From Colwellia_A sp047621305 (lineage in GTDB: Bacteria > Pseudomonadota > Gammaproteobacteria > Enterobacterales > Alteromonadaceae): a stretch of 64,000 nt of DNA. The position numbers and the translations under genes were made by a program. Location of the stretch: positions 14,983-78,982 of the forward strand of contig JBLHNB010000012.1 of the NCBI GenBank assembly GCA_047621305.1, in the 5' to 3' direction. Positions 43,068-53,800 of the stretch are shown here, one piece after another; position 1 is the stretch's first letter; each line of letters begins with the position of its first letter. The notes under the pieces are model-generated. The model was not told the DNA's origin. It did no database searches and worked only from the letters and a program-made list of their open reading frames with translations.

Positions 43068-46000
43068 ACCAAAGTCTCCATAAAAGCTTCAAGATCCAAC
43101 AAGGTCTCCTGACTGTTTGGCTTTATTTGTTCGCCAATAAATTGGGCTAACGCCTGTAGTGTTTGTTTTTGAAATAAATCACTTATGGTCAATTCCACTA
43201 ACCATTGTTGCTGTATTTGGTTTAATACCGTAACGGCGAGTAAAGAATGCCCCCCTAATGAAAAAAAATTGTCACCACGGCCAACTTGATCGACCTGCAA
43301 TACCTGTTGCCAAATGTCAGCTAATTGCCTTTCGAACTCCCCTGCCGGCGCAATATAGCTAATCGTTGATTGCCATTGGGGTGCAGGTAAAGCTTTACGA
43401 TCTAATTTACCATTAGCAGTTAACGGCATTGCCGGTAAAATGATAATTAAACTCGGTACCATATAATCAGGCAACACTGTTGTTAATGTTTGTTGTAACA
43501 CTTGTTCATCTATATTTATCCCAACGACATAAGCAACCAACTGATCACCACCAACAGCCTTTTTTGCTAAAACGGCAGCTTCTTGGACACTGCTTTGAGC
43601 TAATAATTGCGCTTCTATTTCCCCCAGTTCAATACGAAAACCGCGAATTTTAATTTGTTGATCTATTCGCCCAAGATAGTTAATTTGCCCTGCTTCACTC
43701 CAAGCAACTAAATCCCCCGTCCGATATAAACGCTCTCCCGTAGTTACAAATGGATTAGCGATAAAACGGTCGGCAGTTAGATCGGCGCGTTGTAAATACC
43801 CTCGCGCTAAACAGCGCCCCCCTAATAATAATTCTCCTGCTCTTCCAGGAGCAACTAAATTTAAGTTGCCATCAACGACATACGCCTGAACCCCAGCAAT
43901 AGGGACACCAATGGGAACTTGAGTATTATTGTCTAGTTGACAGTTCCAGTAGGTCACCTCAATGGCGGTTTCAGTAGGTCCGTATAAATTTCGTAACGCT
44001 ACCTGAGGTAATGCTACCAATAGCTGATTTTGGGTTTCTTTAGATAAAGCTTCACCACTGGTAAAAACCTGACGTAAACTAAGACAGCTTGCCGCGTCAG
44101 CAGACAGTAAAAACGTTTGTAGCATTGAAGGGACAAAATGTACTACCGTTATTTGTTCTTGTTCAATTAACGTTTGGATTTGTTGAGGATCTTTATGCTG
44201 CTCTGGTGCTGCTAAAATTAATTGTGCGCCTTGTGTTAAAGGCCAGAAAAACTCCCAAATAGAGACATCAAAACCAAACGAGGTTTTTTGTAAAATACGG
44301 TCCGCTGCTGTGATCGGATAATTAGTTTGCCCCCAGGCTAAACGGTTAGCTACCCCTAAATGGTTGCAGGCAACGCCTTTAGGTTGGCCAGTTGAACCTG
44401 ATGTATAAATAATATAAGCCAAATTATCTGGCCTTACGGTCACGGCTGGTTCATCACTACTGTATAAATGTGTATCGAGGGTTTCTAAGTAAATAGTTTC
44501 AGCCTGTGCACTAGCAGGTATATGCTTTGCTAATGTTTGGTGACTGCATAACAGTACACAGTCGCTATGCTGCCATATAAAGTCCAATCGTTGTTTTGGG
44601 TAAGTTGGGTCAAATGGCACATAGGCAGCGCCTGCTTTTAATATTGCTAGCATGGTAATGACCATATCAAAACTACGTTCAAGCATGATACCTACCCGAC
44701 TTTCAAGACCAACACCTTGCGTTTGAAAATAATGGGTTAAACGATTAACTTGCTCGTTTAATTGTTGATAAGTTAAACTCTTACCCGCTATTTTTAATGC
44801 CTTGGCCCTTGGTGTTTTTAGCGCTTGTTGGCTAAAACATTGCTGTAATAATATTGGTTTTTCGCTATTAGTCCCTTGTCCCCAGTTCAATAACTGTTGT
44901 TGCTCATTATGTGTTAACAACGGAATTTCTCGAATAGGCATATCAGCTTGATTGACCAGTTGTTGTAACACGGCTTGATAATGTTGATTAAAACGTGCTA
45001 CCTGCACTTGCGTTAAGCGGCTTTCGTCATAACTCCACTGCAGATTTATTGTGCCATTGGTTAATTCAGTGGTATCTAGCGCTAAATCACACATTACGCC
45101 TTGCGTTAAGGTTAAATATTCGGTCAGTGCTAATCCTGATAATTGCTGTAGCTGTTCATTATTTTCTTTGAGGTGATTAAACATCACCTGATAACCTGCG
45201 CTGCCCTGAAAGTTTTCTTGAAAGCATTTTATTAGTGAATCAATGGGAATATCCTGATTTGCCTGCATCGCCAACGTTTTATCACTGCAACGTTGTAATA
45301 ATTGCATTAAGGTATCCGCTGCTGATATTTCCAAATGCAGTAACTGTACATTGACAAAAAAACCGACGATATCATGGGTATCATAATGATTACGATTGGC
45401 GACAGGAATGGCAGTCAATAAAGTTTCCAAGCCAGTCAAACGATGCAACAATACTTGATAAGCTGTTAATAATACGGTAAAAACTGTCACACCTTGGCTA
45501 CGGGAAAACTGGCTTATTTGTGCAGAAAAAGCGGTAGATATATTATCTAATAAAATATCACCAGACGCTGGTTTAGTCGTGTGATCCAGGGGTTTTCCTA
45601 GATTTATAATAGGTAGTTGACCACTTAATTCCTGTTGCCAAAATTGCCACTGCTGCTGAACCTCTTTTGCTTCTGATTGCAACCAGTCAATTTGCCATTG
45701 AGCAAAGTCAGTATATTGTAAAGCCTGTTCATTATGCTCTGGTATTTCACCTTTGATTAATGATTGATAAAATCCAACAAAGTCTTTAACAATAAGCTCT
45801 TTAGACCAAGCATCGCTAATAATATGATGCATAACCACCACTAATAAATGCGCTTGCTCATTAAATGAAATACATTTCACCCGTAATAAAGGCCCTTTAC
45901 GCAAATCAAAGCCTGCTTGGGCAAAGTCGTCTAATAAGGTTTGTTGCAATTGTGTTTGGTTAAGTCCTTTATACTTTGTTGTTTTAATTAACTCATTTTG

Positions 46001-46399
46001 CGTTATATGCTCTAGAGGTATGAGCATATCAGGCAGTATGTACTGTTTTGGTAAGCCATTTTCTGCTTCAATAAATTGGCTACGTAGCGCTTGGTGTCGC
46101 TGTACTAAGTGCCGTAAACTTTGTGCTAAAACATTCGTCTCTAGTTTACCTTTTAAGACCATAGCACCGCCCAAGTGGTAGGCAGCATTTTTAGGGTTTA
46201 ACAACCATTCAAACCACAGCCTTTGTTGTGCCGCAGATAAGGGGGCACTAGTACGCCCTAACCGAGTAATTACCGGCGCTAATATGGTGCTAGTTGATGT
46301 GGTGTTAGTTGATGTACTTTTAAATTTATCTAACAAGGCTTTTTTTTGACTCAGTGACAACTTACCCTTACGAGCGGCTAACAATTCATTGTTTAACAT
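43064..46399 (-). CDS. Nonribosomal peptide synthetase, one module (C-A-T), serine predicted
   Basis: An 1111-aa module: C about 48-480 (HHIISDAW), A about 500-1000 (YTSGSTGQPKG, YRTGDLV, GRIDQQIKIRGFRIELGEIE), T about 1025-1095 (GGHSLLAV). Pocket residues read as DVWHFSLIE, very near the serine codes DVWHFSLVD (EntF) and DVWHLSLID, so serine is the likely substrate. As the step after the PKS, its C domain must accept a beta-hydroxyacyl chain from an ACP. It starts one base after the PKS stop and overlaps the downstream NRPS by four bases, which is strong evidence for one operon and a colinear order. Confidence 0.92.
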   Translation of the reverse strand: MLNNELLAARKGKLSLSQKKALLDKFKSTSTNTTSTSTILAPVITRLGRTSAPLSAAQQRLWFEWLLNPKNAAYHLGGAMVLKGKLETNVLAQSLRHLVQRHQALRSQFIEAENGLPKQYILPDMLIPLEHITQNELIKTTKYKGLNQTQLQQTLLDDFAQAGFDLRKGPLLRVKCISFNEQAHLLVVVMHHIISDAWSKELIVKDFVGFYQSLIKGEIPEHNEQALQYTDFAQWQIDWLQSEAKEVQQQWQFWQQELSGQLPIINLGKPLDHTTKPASGDILLDNISTAFSAQISQFSRSQGVTVFTVLLTAYQVLLHRLTGLETLLTAIPVANRNHYDTHDIVGFFVNVQLLHLEISAADTLMQLLQRCSDKTLAMQANQDIPIDSLIKCFQENFQGSAGYQVMFNHLKENNEQLQQLSGLALTEYLTLTQGVMCDLALDTTELTNGTINLQWSYDESRLTQVQVARFNQHYQAVLQQLVNQADMPIREIPLLTHNEQQQLLNWGQGTNSEKPILLQQCFSQQALKTPRAKALKIAGKSLTYQQLNEQVNRLTHYFQTQGVGLESRVGIMLERSFDMVITMLAILKAGAAYVPFDPTYPKQRLDFIWQHSDCVLLCSHQTLAKHIPASAQAETIYLETLDTHLYSSDEPAVTVRPDNLAYIIYTSGSTGQPKGVACNHLGVANRLAWGQTNYPITAADRILQKTSFGFDVSIWEFFWPLTQGAQLILAAPEQHKDPQQIQTLIEQEQITVVHFVPSMLQTFLLSADAASCLSLRQVFTSGEALSKETQNQLLVALPQVALRNLYGPTETAIEVTYWNCQLDNNTQVPIGVPIAGVQAYVVDGNLNLVAPGRAGELLLGGRCLARGYLQRADLTADRFIANPFVTTGERLYRTGDLVAWSEAGQINYLGRIDQQIKIRGFRIELGEIEAQLLAQSSVQEAAVLAKKAVGGDQLVAYVVGINIDEQVLQQTLTTVLPDYMVPSLIIILPAMPLTANGKLDRKALPAPQWQSTISYIAPAGEFERQLADIWQQVLQVDQVGRGDNFFSLGGHSLLAVTVLNQIQQQWLVELTISDLFQKQTLQALAQFIGEQIKPNSQETLLDLEAFMETLV

Positions 46400-46400
46400 A

Positions 46401-49400
46401 TTAAACCTGTTCCTCTACCTGCACTTCCTGCTCTAATTCCTGTATTAACAACCTTGTTACTAATTGCGCTAAACCTAATACGGTTGGCTCTTTAAAAAAG
46501 GACGCTGGCGGTAAATCTACTTCGTATATACGACGTACTTTCGATAACATTTGTACCCCCATTAACGAATCTCCGCCTAATTCGAATAGATTGTCATGAA
46601 TACCGACTGCTGTAATGCCTAACATATCAGTCCAAACGTCGGCAATACCTTGTTGTAATTCATCTTCTGGCGCTGTGTAAGAAGTAGAAAGATCAGGCCG
46701 TGCATATCCCTGTGAACGAGGCTCTGCTATGGGCATGACTAAATCAGCTGCCAGCATATTGCCTTTAGTTGCTTCAATTCGTGCGTGTAAATCAACAGTA
46801 GAGACCAGGATTTGTGGAACGATAGGAACAGAAAGAATACGTTGCATAACCTCAAGTCCCTGAGTTGGGGTGATTCCCATGTTATCAGGCATATCCATAT
46901 TGGCTGCCATTCCGACCTCCCGCCAACTATCCCAATTGATGGCAATAACAGGAACATTATTCTGCTGTCCATAGCGCTGCGCGACACCATCAAGATAGGC
47001 ATTAGCTGCGGCATAAGCAGCTTTAGCCAAACCACCCGCAATGCTCGCTAACGAAGAGCATAAAACGATAAAATCAAGCGGCTGATTTACCAAAGATTTC
47101 AGTAATAATTGGGTACCCGTTACTTTAGCGGCAAACATTTCATCAACAAATTTGCTATCAGTAGCACAGATCAAATTAGTTGCACCATTACCAGCGGCAT
47201 GAATAACACCATTGATGTCACCAAATCTTGCCCGTGCCTCGTTGATAGCTTGTTGTACTTGATTTTCATCAGCAACATTAGCTTGACTGAACATCACTTC
47301 AGCTCCCATTTCTTCAAGCTTAGCTAACCATACTTGTTGCTGTTCATTAGGTGCTTTACGGCCTAAGAGTACCAATTTCCCTTGCACTGTTTTTGCTAAA
47401 TGCTCAGCAATGACTGAACCAACACCACCTAAGCCTCCTGTGATCAGATAAACACCCTTTTGACGATACACAGCTTTCTTTTGTACTGGTTTTGATAAAG
47501 CCTCATAGGTCAACTGCCAACGATTATGATGACGATAAGCCAATACTAAATCATCATCGGCAGCGATGTCAGTCACTAACCACTCTAACCAACTGGCGTT
47601 AAAGTCAGTACCAAAATCAATTAACCGACAACAAATATTTGGAAACTCTTGGGGAATAACCTTACAGACACCCAGTAAAGTGGTTTGCTGTGGGAGAACA
47701 ACATCACTACCTGACACATCCAACATCCCTTGTGTTATCAGTGATAGTTGAACATTTTTCCCTATTTGAATGGCCTCTAATGCTTGCACTAATGTTAATA
47801 CACTCAATAACCCTCGCTCTTGTGTCTGTGCGAAAGTGGTAATCTCAGAGACTGATAAACTCCATGCATGAAAAACCTGAGTAACTGAACCATAGTGTTG
47901 GTTCACTGTGCTTATCACTTGCTGATAATCTTCCAGCTCTGTTGCACGGACAATAAACTCATTATCTGAGATTTTTTTGAATGCATCACCAAAACGTAGA
48001 CAAACCAAAAATGTCGCATCGTTAGCCAACTTATTAATCAACGTTTGACTACTGTCATGATCATCAATAAACAATAAGGTACCTCCTAGGTTTGGATTTT
48101 CAACCGAACTAGAGAAGCAGCGTTTAAACGATGGCATATAAAACCAATGTTCTAACGGTTTAACAAGGATACCAAGGTCGGTATTTTGCAACGTATTGAG
48201 CGTTTGTGGTTGGGCCTCTACCCAAAAACGTTTGCGTTCAAATGGATATGTTGGCAAAGCAATACGCCGAGGTATTTCGGTATACATACTTGCCCAATCC
48301 AGATTCACTCCCTCTAACCATAAACGGCCTATGGCGGTGGCAACATGTTGAGATTCTTCGGTATTTTTACGAGTATGCGGTAGCGATGTGACTACGCTTA
48401 CTTGCTCTTTAATTTTTGGATCACGACCAGCTAATTGACTTAATACATTACTTGGTCCAACTTCTAATAAAACAAAGTTTTGCGTCGCAACTAAGGTATG
48501 TAAACCTTGAGAGAAACGCACCGTTTTAGTCAAATGTGCTGACCAATATTGAGGATCTGTCGCTTGTTGATCAGTGATCCAAGTACCGGTAACATTTGAA
48601 ATAAATGGCATATTCGGTACTTTTCGTGGTAAATCAGCAATTAAAGCGGCTAAAGCAGAGCCCGCCTCTGCAACTAAAGATGAATGAAAGGCATGAGATA
48701 CATGTAAACGCTGCACCGCAACACCAGCAGCTATCATCATGGCTTCAGCAGCAGAGATTGCAGAGTCTGTACCAGAAACCACGCAGTTTTCTGGGCCATT
48801 TACTGCAGCTAATTCACAATCTGCTTGTAGATAAGTGGCTAGTTGTTTTTCCGATAAAGCAACCGATAACATGCTGCCGCCCGGCTGAGCCTGTATTAAT
48901 AAACCTCGTTGAGCGACAATTTTTAAGCTATCTTCAAAACTAAAAACTCCCGCTAAACAAGCGGCGACGTATTCGCCGATACTATGGCCGATCATCGCAG
49001 TAGGTTTTATCCCCCACGCTAGCCATTGTTTAGCCAGTGCATATTCAACGGCAAACAAGACTGGCTGAGTGTAGGACGTTTGTTTTAATTGCTCCGCGGC
49101 ACTTACCGCTTGTTGCTCATCAACAAAAATAAGATCAGCAATATCAAGTCCTAAGTGTGGTTGAAAGCCTTGACGACAACGATCAAACTCGTCTTTAAAG
49201 ACCGCTTCACTACGATATAAGCTTTGTGCCATATTGATATGTTGCGAACCTTGGCCTGGGAACATGAACGCAACGGGACGATCGCTATCAGTTGCTAATT
49301 CGCTCTGTAGGCGTAATGGGCTGGCATCAGCGGTTAATGCACCTGTAGCCTGATTAGGGTTTTTAGCAACAACAACGCTACGGTGATTAAAGCCTTTGCG

Positions 49401-50888
49401 GCCAATCTGTAAGGTATAAGCAGCATTTTGCCATTGTTCAACCGGCATTTTCTCCAACCACTCGGCCAAGTTTTTTTGCTGATTAACTAATGCGTTGCGG
49501 GTCTTTGCTGATAATGGCAAAATCTGCCAGTCACGCCCAGAGACGGTATTGGTTTGTTTGGGAGCTTCTTGCAAAATAACATGTACGTTAGTACCGCCAA
49601 TGCCAAATGAGCTAACACCTGCACGACGTGGACCATTTTCATTAGTCCAAGGTATTGTCTTATTAGCGACATAAAATGGGCTATTCTCAAAATCGATCTC
49701 AGTGTTGGCTTTCTTGTAGTGTAAGTTTGCTGGAATGATGCCATTTTTTAACGACAATACTGTTTTAATCAGCCCTGTCACCCCTGCAGCAGCATCTAAA
49801 TGACCAACATTACTTTTTACTGAGCCTACAGCGCAATATTGATTTTTGTCAGTGCCTAAACGAAAAGCTCGCGTTAAGGCTGCAATTTCAATAGGATCAC
49901 CTAATACAGTACCTGTACCGTGGGCTTCAATATAACTGATAGTTTCTGGTGGCGTATCTGCCATTTCCTGTGCAGCTGCAATAACTTCAGCTTGACCATC
50001 AACGCTTGGCGCGGTATAGCCGGCTTTGGTATTACCATCATTATTCATCGCAGAGCCTTTGATCACAGCATAAACGGTATCGCCGTCAGCAATGGCATCT
50101 GCTAAACGTTTTAATGCCACCACACCAGAGCCTGAGCCTATAATAGTACCTTGGGCCTGCTCATCAAATGGACGACAATGACCATCTGGCGATAAGATCG
50201 CGCCTGGTTGATAAACATAACCACCCTGGTGTAATAAATTTAGCCAAGCCCCGCCAGCTAAGGTCATATCAGCTTCATGATTCAACAGACTGCGACAAGC
50301 CATATGAACAGCAGATAATGATGTCGAACAGGCCGTTTGTATAGTAACCGCAGGGCCTTTTAAATTGAGTTTATAGGCTAAAGTCATGGTCATAGCATCT
50401 TTGTTATTACCATTCATTAATGCTTGTAGTGATGAAATATTACCCAGATCGTTAAAACGGCCACTTTTCATAAGGTTCGTGATTAAGTAAGTATTAACGC
50501 CACAACCGCCATAAACGCCAATGGGGAAATCACAAGCATCACCGTGATAACCCGCACTTTCCATTGCCTGCCATGCGGTTTCTAAAAATAGACGTTGTTG
50601 TGGATCTAACTCTTCAGCTTCACGGGGAGAATAACCAAAAAAAGCGCCATCAAACTTGTCTTGATCAGGCAATAATGCGCCGCAAGCAACAAAGTCGGGA
50701 TCGGCAATCTTATCTTCCGACACGCCCATATTTCGTAGGGTATCATCACTGTATTGCTCTATAGATTCGACGCCATTTTTTAAATTCTGCCAAAAAACAT
50801 CAACATTTTCGGCACCCGGAAAGCGGCCCGCTAGACCGACAATGGCAATATCAGTCTCTGAGAATAATTCTATTATTTCTGTATTCAT
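46401..50888 (-). CDS. Type I polyketide synthase module (KS-AT-KR-ACP)
   Basis: A 1495-aa elongating module. KS lies at about 10-430 (active Cys in TACSTSLS, His in EAHGTGT and NVGHLDAAAG). AT is at about 540-830, with GHSIGEY and the malonyl-type HAFHSS motif. KR is at about 1110-1290 (TGGLGGVGSVIAEHL; catalytic Ser/Tyr in CSSLAS and AAYAAANAYLDG). ACP is at about 1390-1460 (LGGDSLMG). No DH or ER, so one malonyl extension is reduced to a beta-hydroxy acid. Acting after the first NRPS module, it should turn the first amino acid into a statine-like 4-amino-3-hydroxy acid. It lies one base after the upstream gene. Confidence 0.93.
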   Translation of the reverse strand: MNTEIIELFSETDIAIVGLAGRFPGAENVDVFWQNLKNGVESIEQYSDDTLRNMGVSEDKIADPDFVACGALLPDQDKFDGAFFGYSPREAEELDPQQRLFLETAWQAMESAGYHGDACDFPIGVYGGCGVNTYLITNLMKSGRFNDLGNISSLQALMNGNNKDAMTMTLAYKLNLKGPAVTIQTACSTSLSAVHMACRSLLNHEADMTLAGGAWLNLLHQGGYVYQPGAILSPDGHCRPFDEQAQGTIIGSGSGVVALKRLADAIADGDTVYAVIKGSAMNNDGNTKAGYTAPSVDGQAEVIAAAQEMADTPPETISYIEAHGTGTVLGDPIEIAALTRAFRLGTDKNQYCAVGSVKSNVGHLDAAAGVTGLIKTVLSLKNGIIPANLHYKKANTEIDFENSPFYVANKTIPWTNENGPRRAGVSSFGIGGTNVHVILQEAPKQTNTVSGRDWQILPLSAKTRNALVNQQKNLAEWLEKMPVEQWQNAAYTLQIGRKGFNHRSVVVAKNPNQATGALTADASPLRLQSELATDSDRPVAFMFPGQGSQHINMAQSLYRSEAVFKDEFDRCRQGFQPHLGLDIADLIFVDEQQAVSAAEQLKQTSYTQPVLFAVEYALAKQWLAWGIKPTAMIGHSIGEYVAACLAGVFSFEDSLKIVAQRGLLIQAQPGGSMLSVALSEKQLATYLQADCELAAVNGPENCVVSGTDSAISAAEAMMIAAGVAVQRLHVSHAFHSSLVAEAGSALAALIADLPRKVPNMPFISNVTGTWITDQQATDPQYWSAHLTKTVRFSQGLHTLVATQNFVLLEVGPSNVLSQLAGRDPKIKEQVSVVTSLPHTRKNTEESQHVATAIGRLWLEGVNLDWASMYTEIPRRIALPTYPFERKRFWVEAQPQTLNTLQNTDLGILVKPLEHWFYMPSFKRCFSSSVENPNLGGTLLFIDDHDSSQTLINKLANDATFLVCLRFGDAFKKISDNEFIVRATELEDYQQVISTVNQHYGSVTQVFHAWSLSVSEITTFAQTQERGLLSVLTLVQALEAIQIGKNVQLSLITQGMLDVSGSDVVLPQQTTLLGVCKVIPQEFPNICCRLIDFGTDFNASWLEWLVTDIAADDDLVLAYRHHNRWQLTYEALSKPVQKKAVYRQKGVYLITGGLGGVGSVIAEHLAKTVQGKLVLLGRKAPNEQQQVWLAKLEEMGAEVMFSQANVADENQVQQAINEARARFGDINGVIHAAGNGATNLICATDSKFVDEMFAAKVTGTQLLLKSLVNQPLDFIVLCSSLASIAGGLAKAAYAAANAYLDGVAQRYGQQNNVPVIAINWDSWREVGMAANMDMPDNMGITPTQGLEVMQRILSVPIVPQILVSTVDLHARIEATKGNMLAADLVMPIAEPRSQGYARPDLSTSYTAPEDELQQGIADVWTDMLGITAVGIHDNLFELGGDSLMGVQMLSKVRRIYEVDLPPASFFKEPTVLGLAQLVTRLLIQELEQEVQVEEQV

Positions 50889-50889
50889 G

Positions 50890-53800
50890 TTAGCTTTCCA
50901 CCGTAGTCCGAGTTTTTTTCAAGAAGGTTTGCCGTTGACGCTTACCGCGTTGAGATGCCTTTTGTATATCGTGGTTAACCGATGCCGGCTGACCACTTTG
51001 CTGTTGTTCAAAATATTTTGTCATGGCACTTACACTGGTCATATTAAATAAATCCAGCATCGTAAGTTTGACTTCAAATTCAGTCTCTAGTCGCTGTTGC
51101 ATTTGGCCGAGTAATAGCGAATGTCCACCTAAATCAAAAAAATTATCGTTCATACCAACACGTTGAACGTCTAATACCTGCGCCCAAATCTTAGTGATTT
51201 TATGGCCTACTGTACCGATTGGTGCTTGGTAATGACTGTCACTTTTCCATTGAGGTTCAGGTAAATTATGACGATCAATTTTTCCATTAGCAGTCACAGG
51301 TAACTGTGTCAGCACAGTAATGACACTTGGCACCATATACTCGGGTAAATGCTGAGCCAGTGCTTGTTTTAACGTGAGTGCAGAAATATTATCACCGCCC
51401 ACATAAGCAACTAAACGTAGCCCTGTGCTGCTTTCTTTTGCTAAGACAACCGCTTCTTTTACGCTAGCTTGCGTCATAAGTTGAGTTTCAATTTCACCCA
51501 GTTCAATGCGAAGTCCACGAATTTTAACTTGGTGATCAATTCGCCCTAGGTAGACTAATTGCCCTTGCTGATCCCAGCGAACTAAATCGCCAGTGCGATA
51601 CAAGCGTCCACCGTTATTAGCGAATAAATCGGCGATAAAACAGTCGGCTGTTAGATCTGGACGAGCCAAATAACCACGAGCAAGACCTCGTCCGCCAATA
51701 TATAATTCTCCACTAGCGCCTTGCGGCACAGGATTTAAGTCAGCATCAAGTACATACACTTGCCGATCACCAACCGGGCGACCTATGGGCACTTGTTCAA
51801 CGTTAGCACTGGTGTCGGCTAAACTCTGCCAAGCGGTTGGCGTAATAATGGTTTCTGTTGGCCCATAAGCATTAACGATACGCGGAGCAGAAAAAGCACG
51901 ATGAGCATCGTGATAATCAGCATTATTAAGTGCTTCACCACCGACAATACAGGTTCGGATTTGTTGGTAATTGTTTAATAATGGTGTTAATAAACGTAAA
52001 TATGCTGGTGGTAAATGTAATGCTGTTACTTGGTGCTGCGTAATTAAATTGGCGACGTTGTCGACAGCTAATTGTTCTTTTTTAGCCAAAACAATAGAGC
52101 CGCCAGCCGTTAATGGCGTCATCCATTGTTCGCCTGCGGCATCAAAATTAATCGAGAAAAATTGCAGTTCACGATGTTTTTCATTAATGCCATAAACCTT
52201 GCTAATCGTTTGAATATGCATCGACAATGGCCCATGCGTGACAGCAACACCTTTCGGTCGACCTGTTGATCCAGAGGTATAAATCACGTAAGCCAAATGT
52301 TGATCATGCAACATAATGTTGGGATTGTGACTTGGCAGTTCAGTACAATTCAATTGTTCGACATTCAATAGCGGCACACTTGAATTCGGTAAGTTTGCCT
52401 GCAATGCCTGTTGAGTCAGCACAAATATCACGTCACTGTCGGCAACCATGTAGGCTAATCTGTCTTTTGGATAAGCGGGATCTAATGGCACATAAGCCGC
52501 TCCTGCTTTCCAAATGGCAAACAAAGCAATAATCATTTCGAAACCACGCTCTAATGCCATACCCACCCGATCTTCTGGTTGAATATTTTGACGCAGTAAA
52601 TAATGAGCTAACCGATTGGCGGCTTGGTTCAACTCAGCATACGTCATTGTTTGTTGTGCAAAAATTAAAGCCGTTGCTTCCGGTTGTAGCTCAACTTGTC
52701 GCTCAAACAAAGCGTGTACTGTTGGGGTTTTACCCGAAAATCCGGCTCCTTGTCCCCATTTAGATAATTGTTTAGCTTCATTATCACCCAGTAATTTCAC
52801 TTGCTCTATGTTTTGACTCGGCTCTTCAACAAAAGCACGCAATAACGTTACATAATGCCCAGACATACGCATAATGGTGTCTGCAGAAAATAGATTTTTA
52901 GCATAAACAAATTCAATAACAATTTGATCATTTTCCAATTCATAGCATTCAAGTGTTAATTCGAACTGCGCAGCAACATCAATTGTTTGCCAGCTATTAT
53001 GCGAAGAGGATGCTAGTAAGTTACCCCAACGACGACTATCGTGTTGAGAATAACTAAACATCACCTGAAATAAAGGATGGCTATCAACACTACGCTTTAT
53101 TTTCATTGCTTCAACCAAGTATTCAAACGGTAGGTCTTGGTGCTCTTGCGCACCTAAAGTGATCGCTTTTATTTGCGCAACTAAAGTTGTTAATGACATT
53201 TGTCCTTTCATTGTGCTCGGGATCACTTGCGTATTAGCAAAGAATCCTAATAATGCTTCAGTTTGCTGCCAATGACGATTAGCTATAGGGATACCAATAC
53301 GAAGCTCTTTTTGACCCGTATGGCGATACAGTAAGGCGTTAAAACTGGCCAACAGGATCATAAATAAACTGGCTTGTTGTGTTACTCCTTGTTGACGTAA
53401 TTGCTGAACGAGGCTCTTTGGCAGCTCGACGCGGTGACGGGCACCTACATATTGATTGGTGGTCGTGCGGGGGAAGTCAGTAGTTAATTGCAAAATGGGT
53501 TGCTCTTGCCCCAATTGTTTTGTCCACCAAGTCAATTGGCGTTCAGTTTCACCTGAAGCCAAATATTCTCGCTGCCATACAGCATAATCAGCATAGCTAA
53601 TTGTCTGCTCTGGTAAAATAACAGCCTGGTTGCTTTGCTCTGCCTGATAAATTATTGCGATTTCGTCTAAAACAATTTGCATTGAGGCGCCATCAGCAAT
53701 GATGTGATGCATCACTAATATTAGTTTTTGACCTGCGTTGCCGAGCTTGAATAAAGCGGCACGTACTAATGGTCCTGAACTTAAATCAAATGCTTGTTGA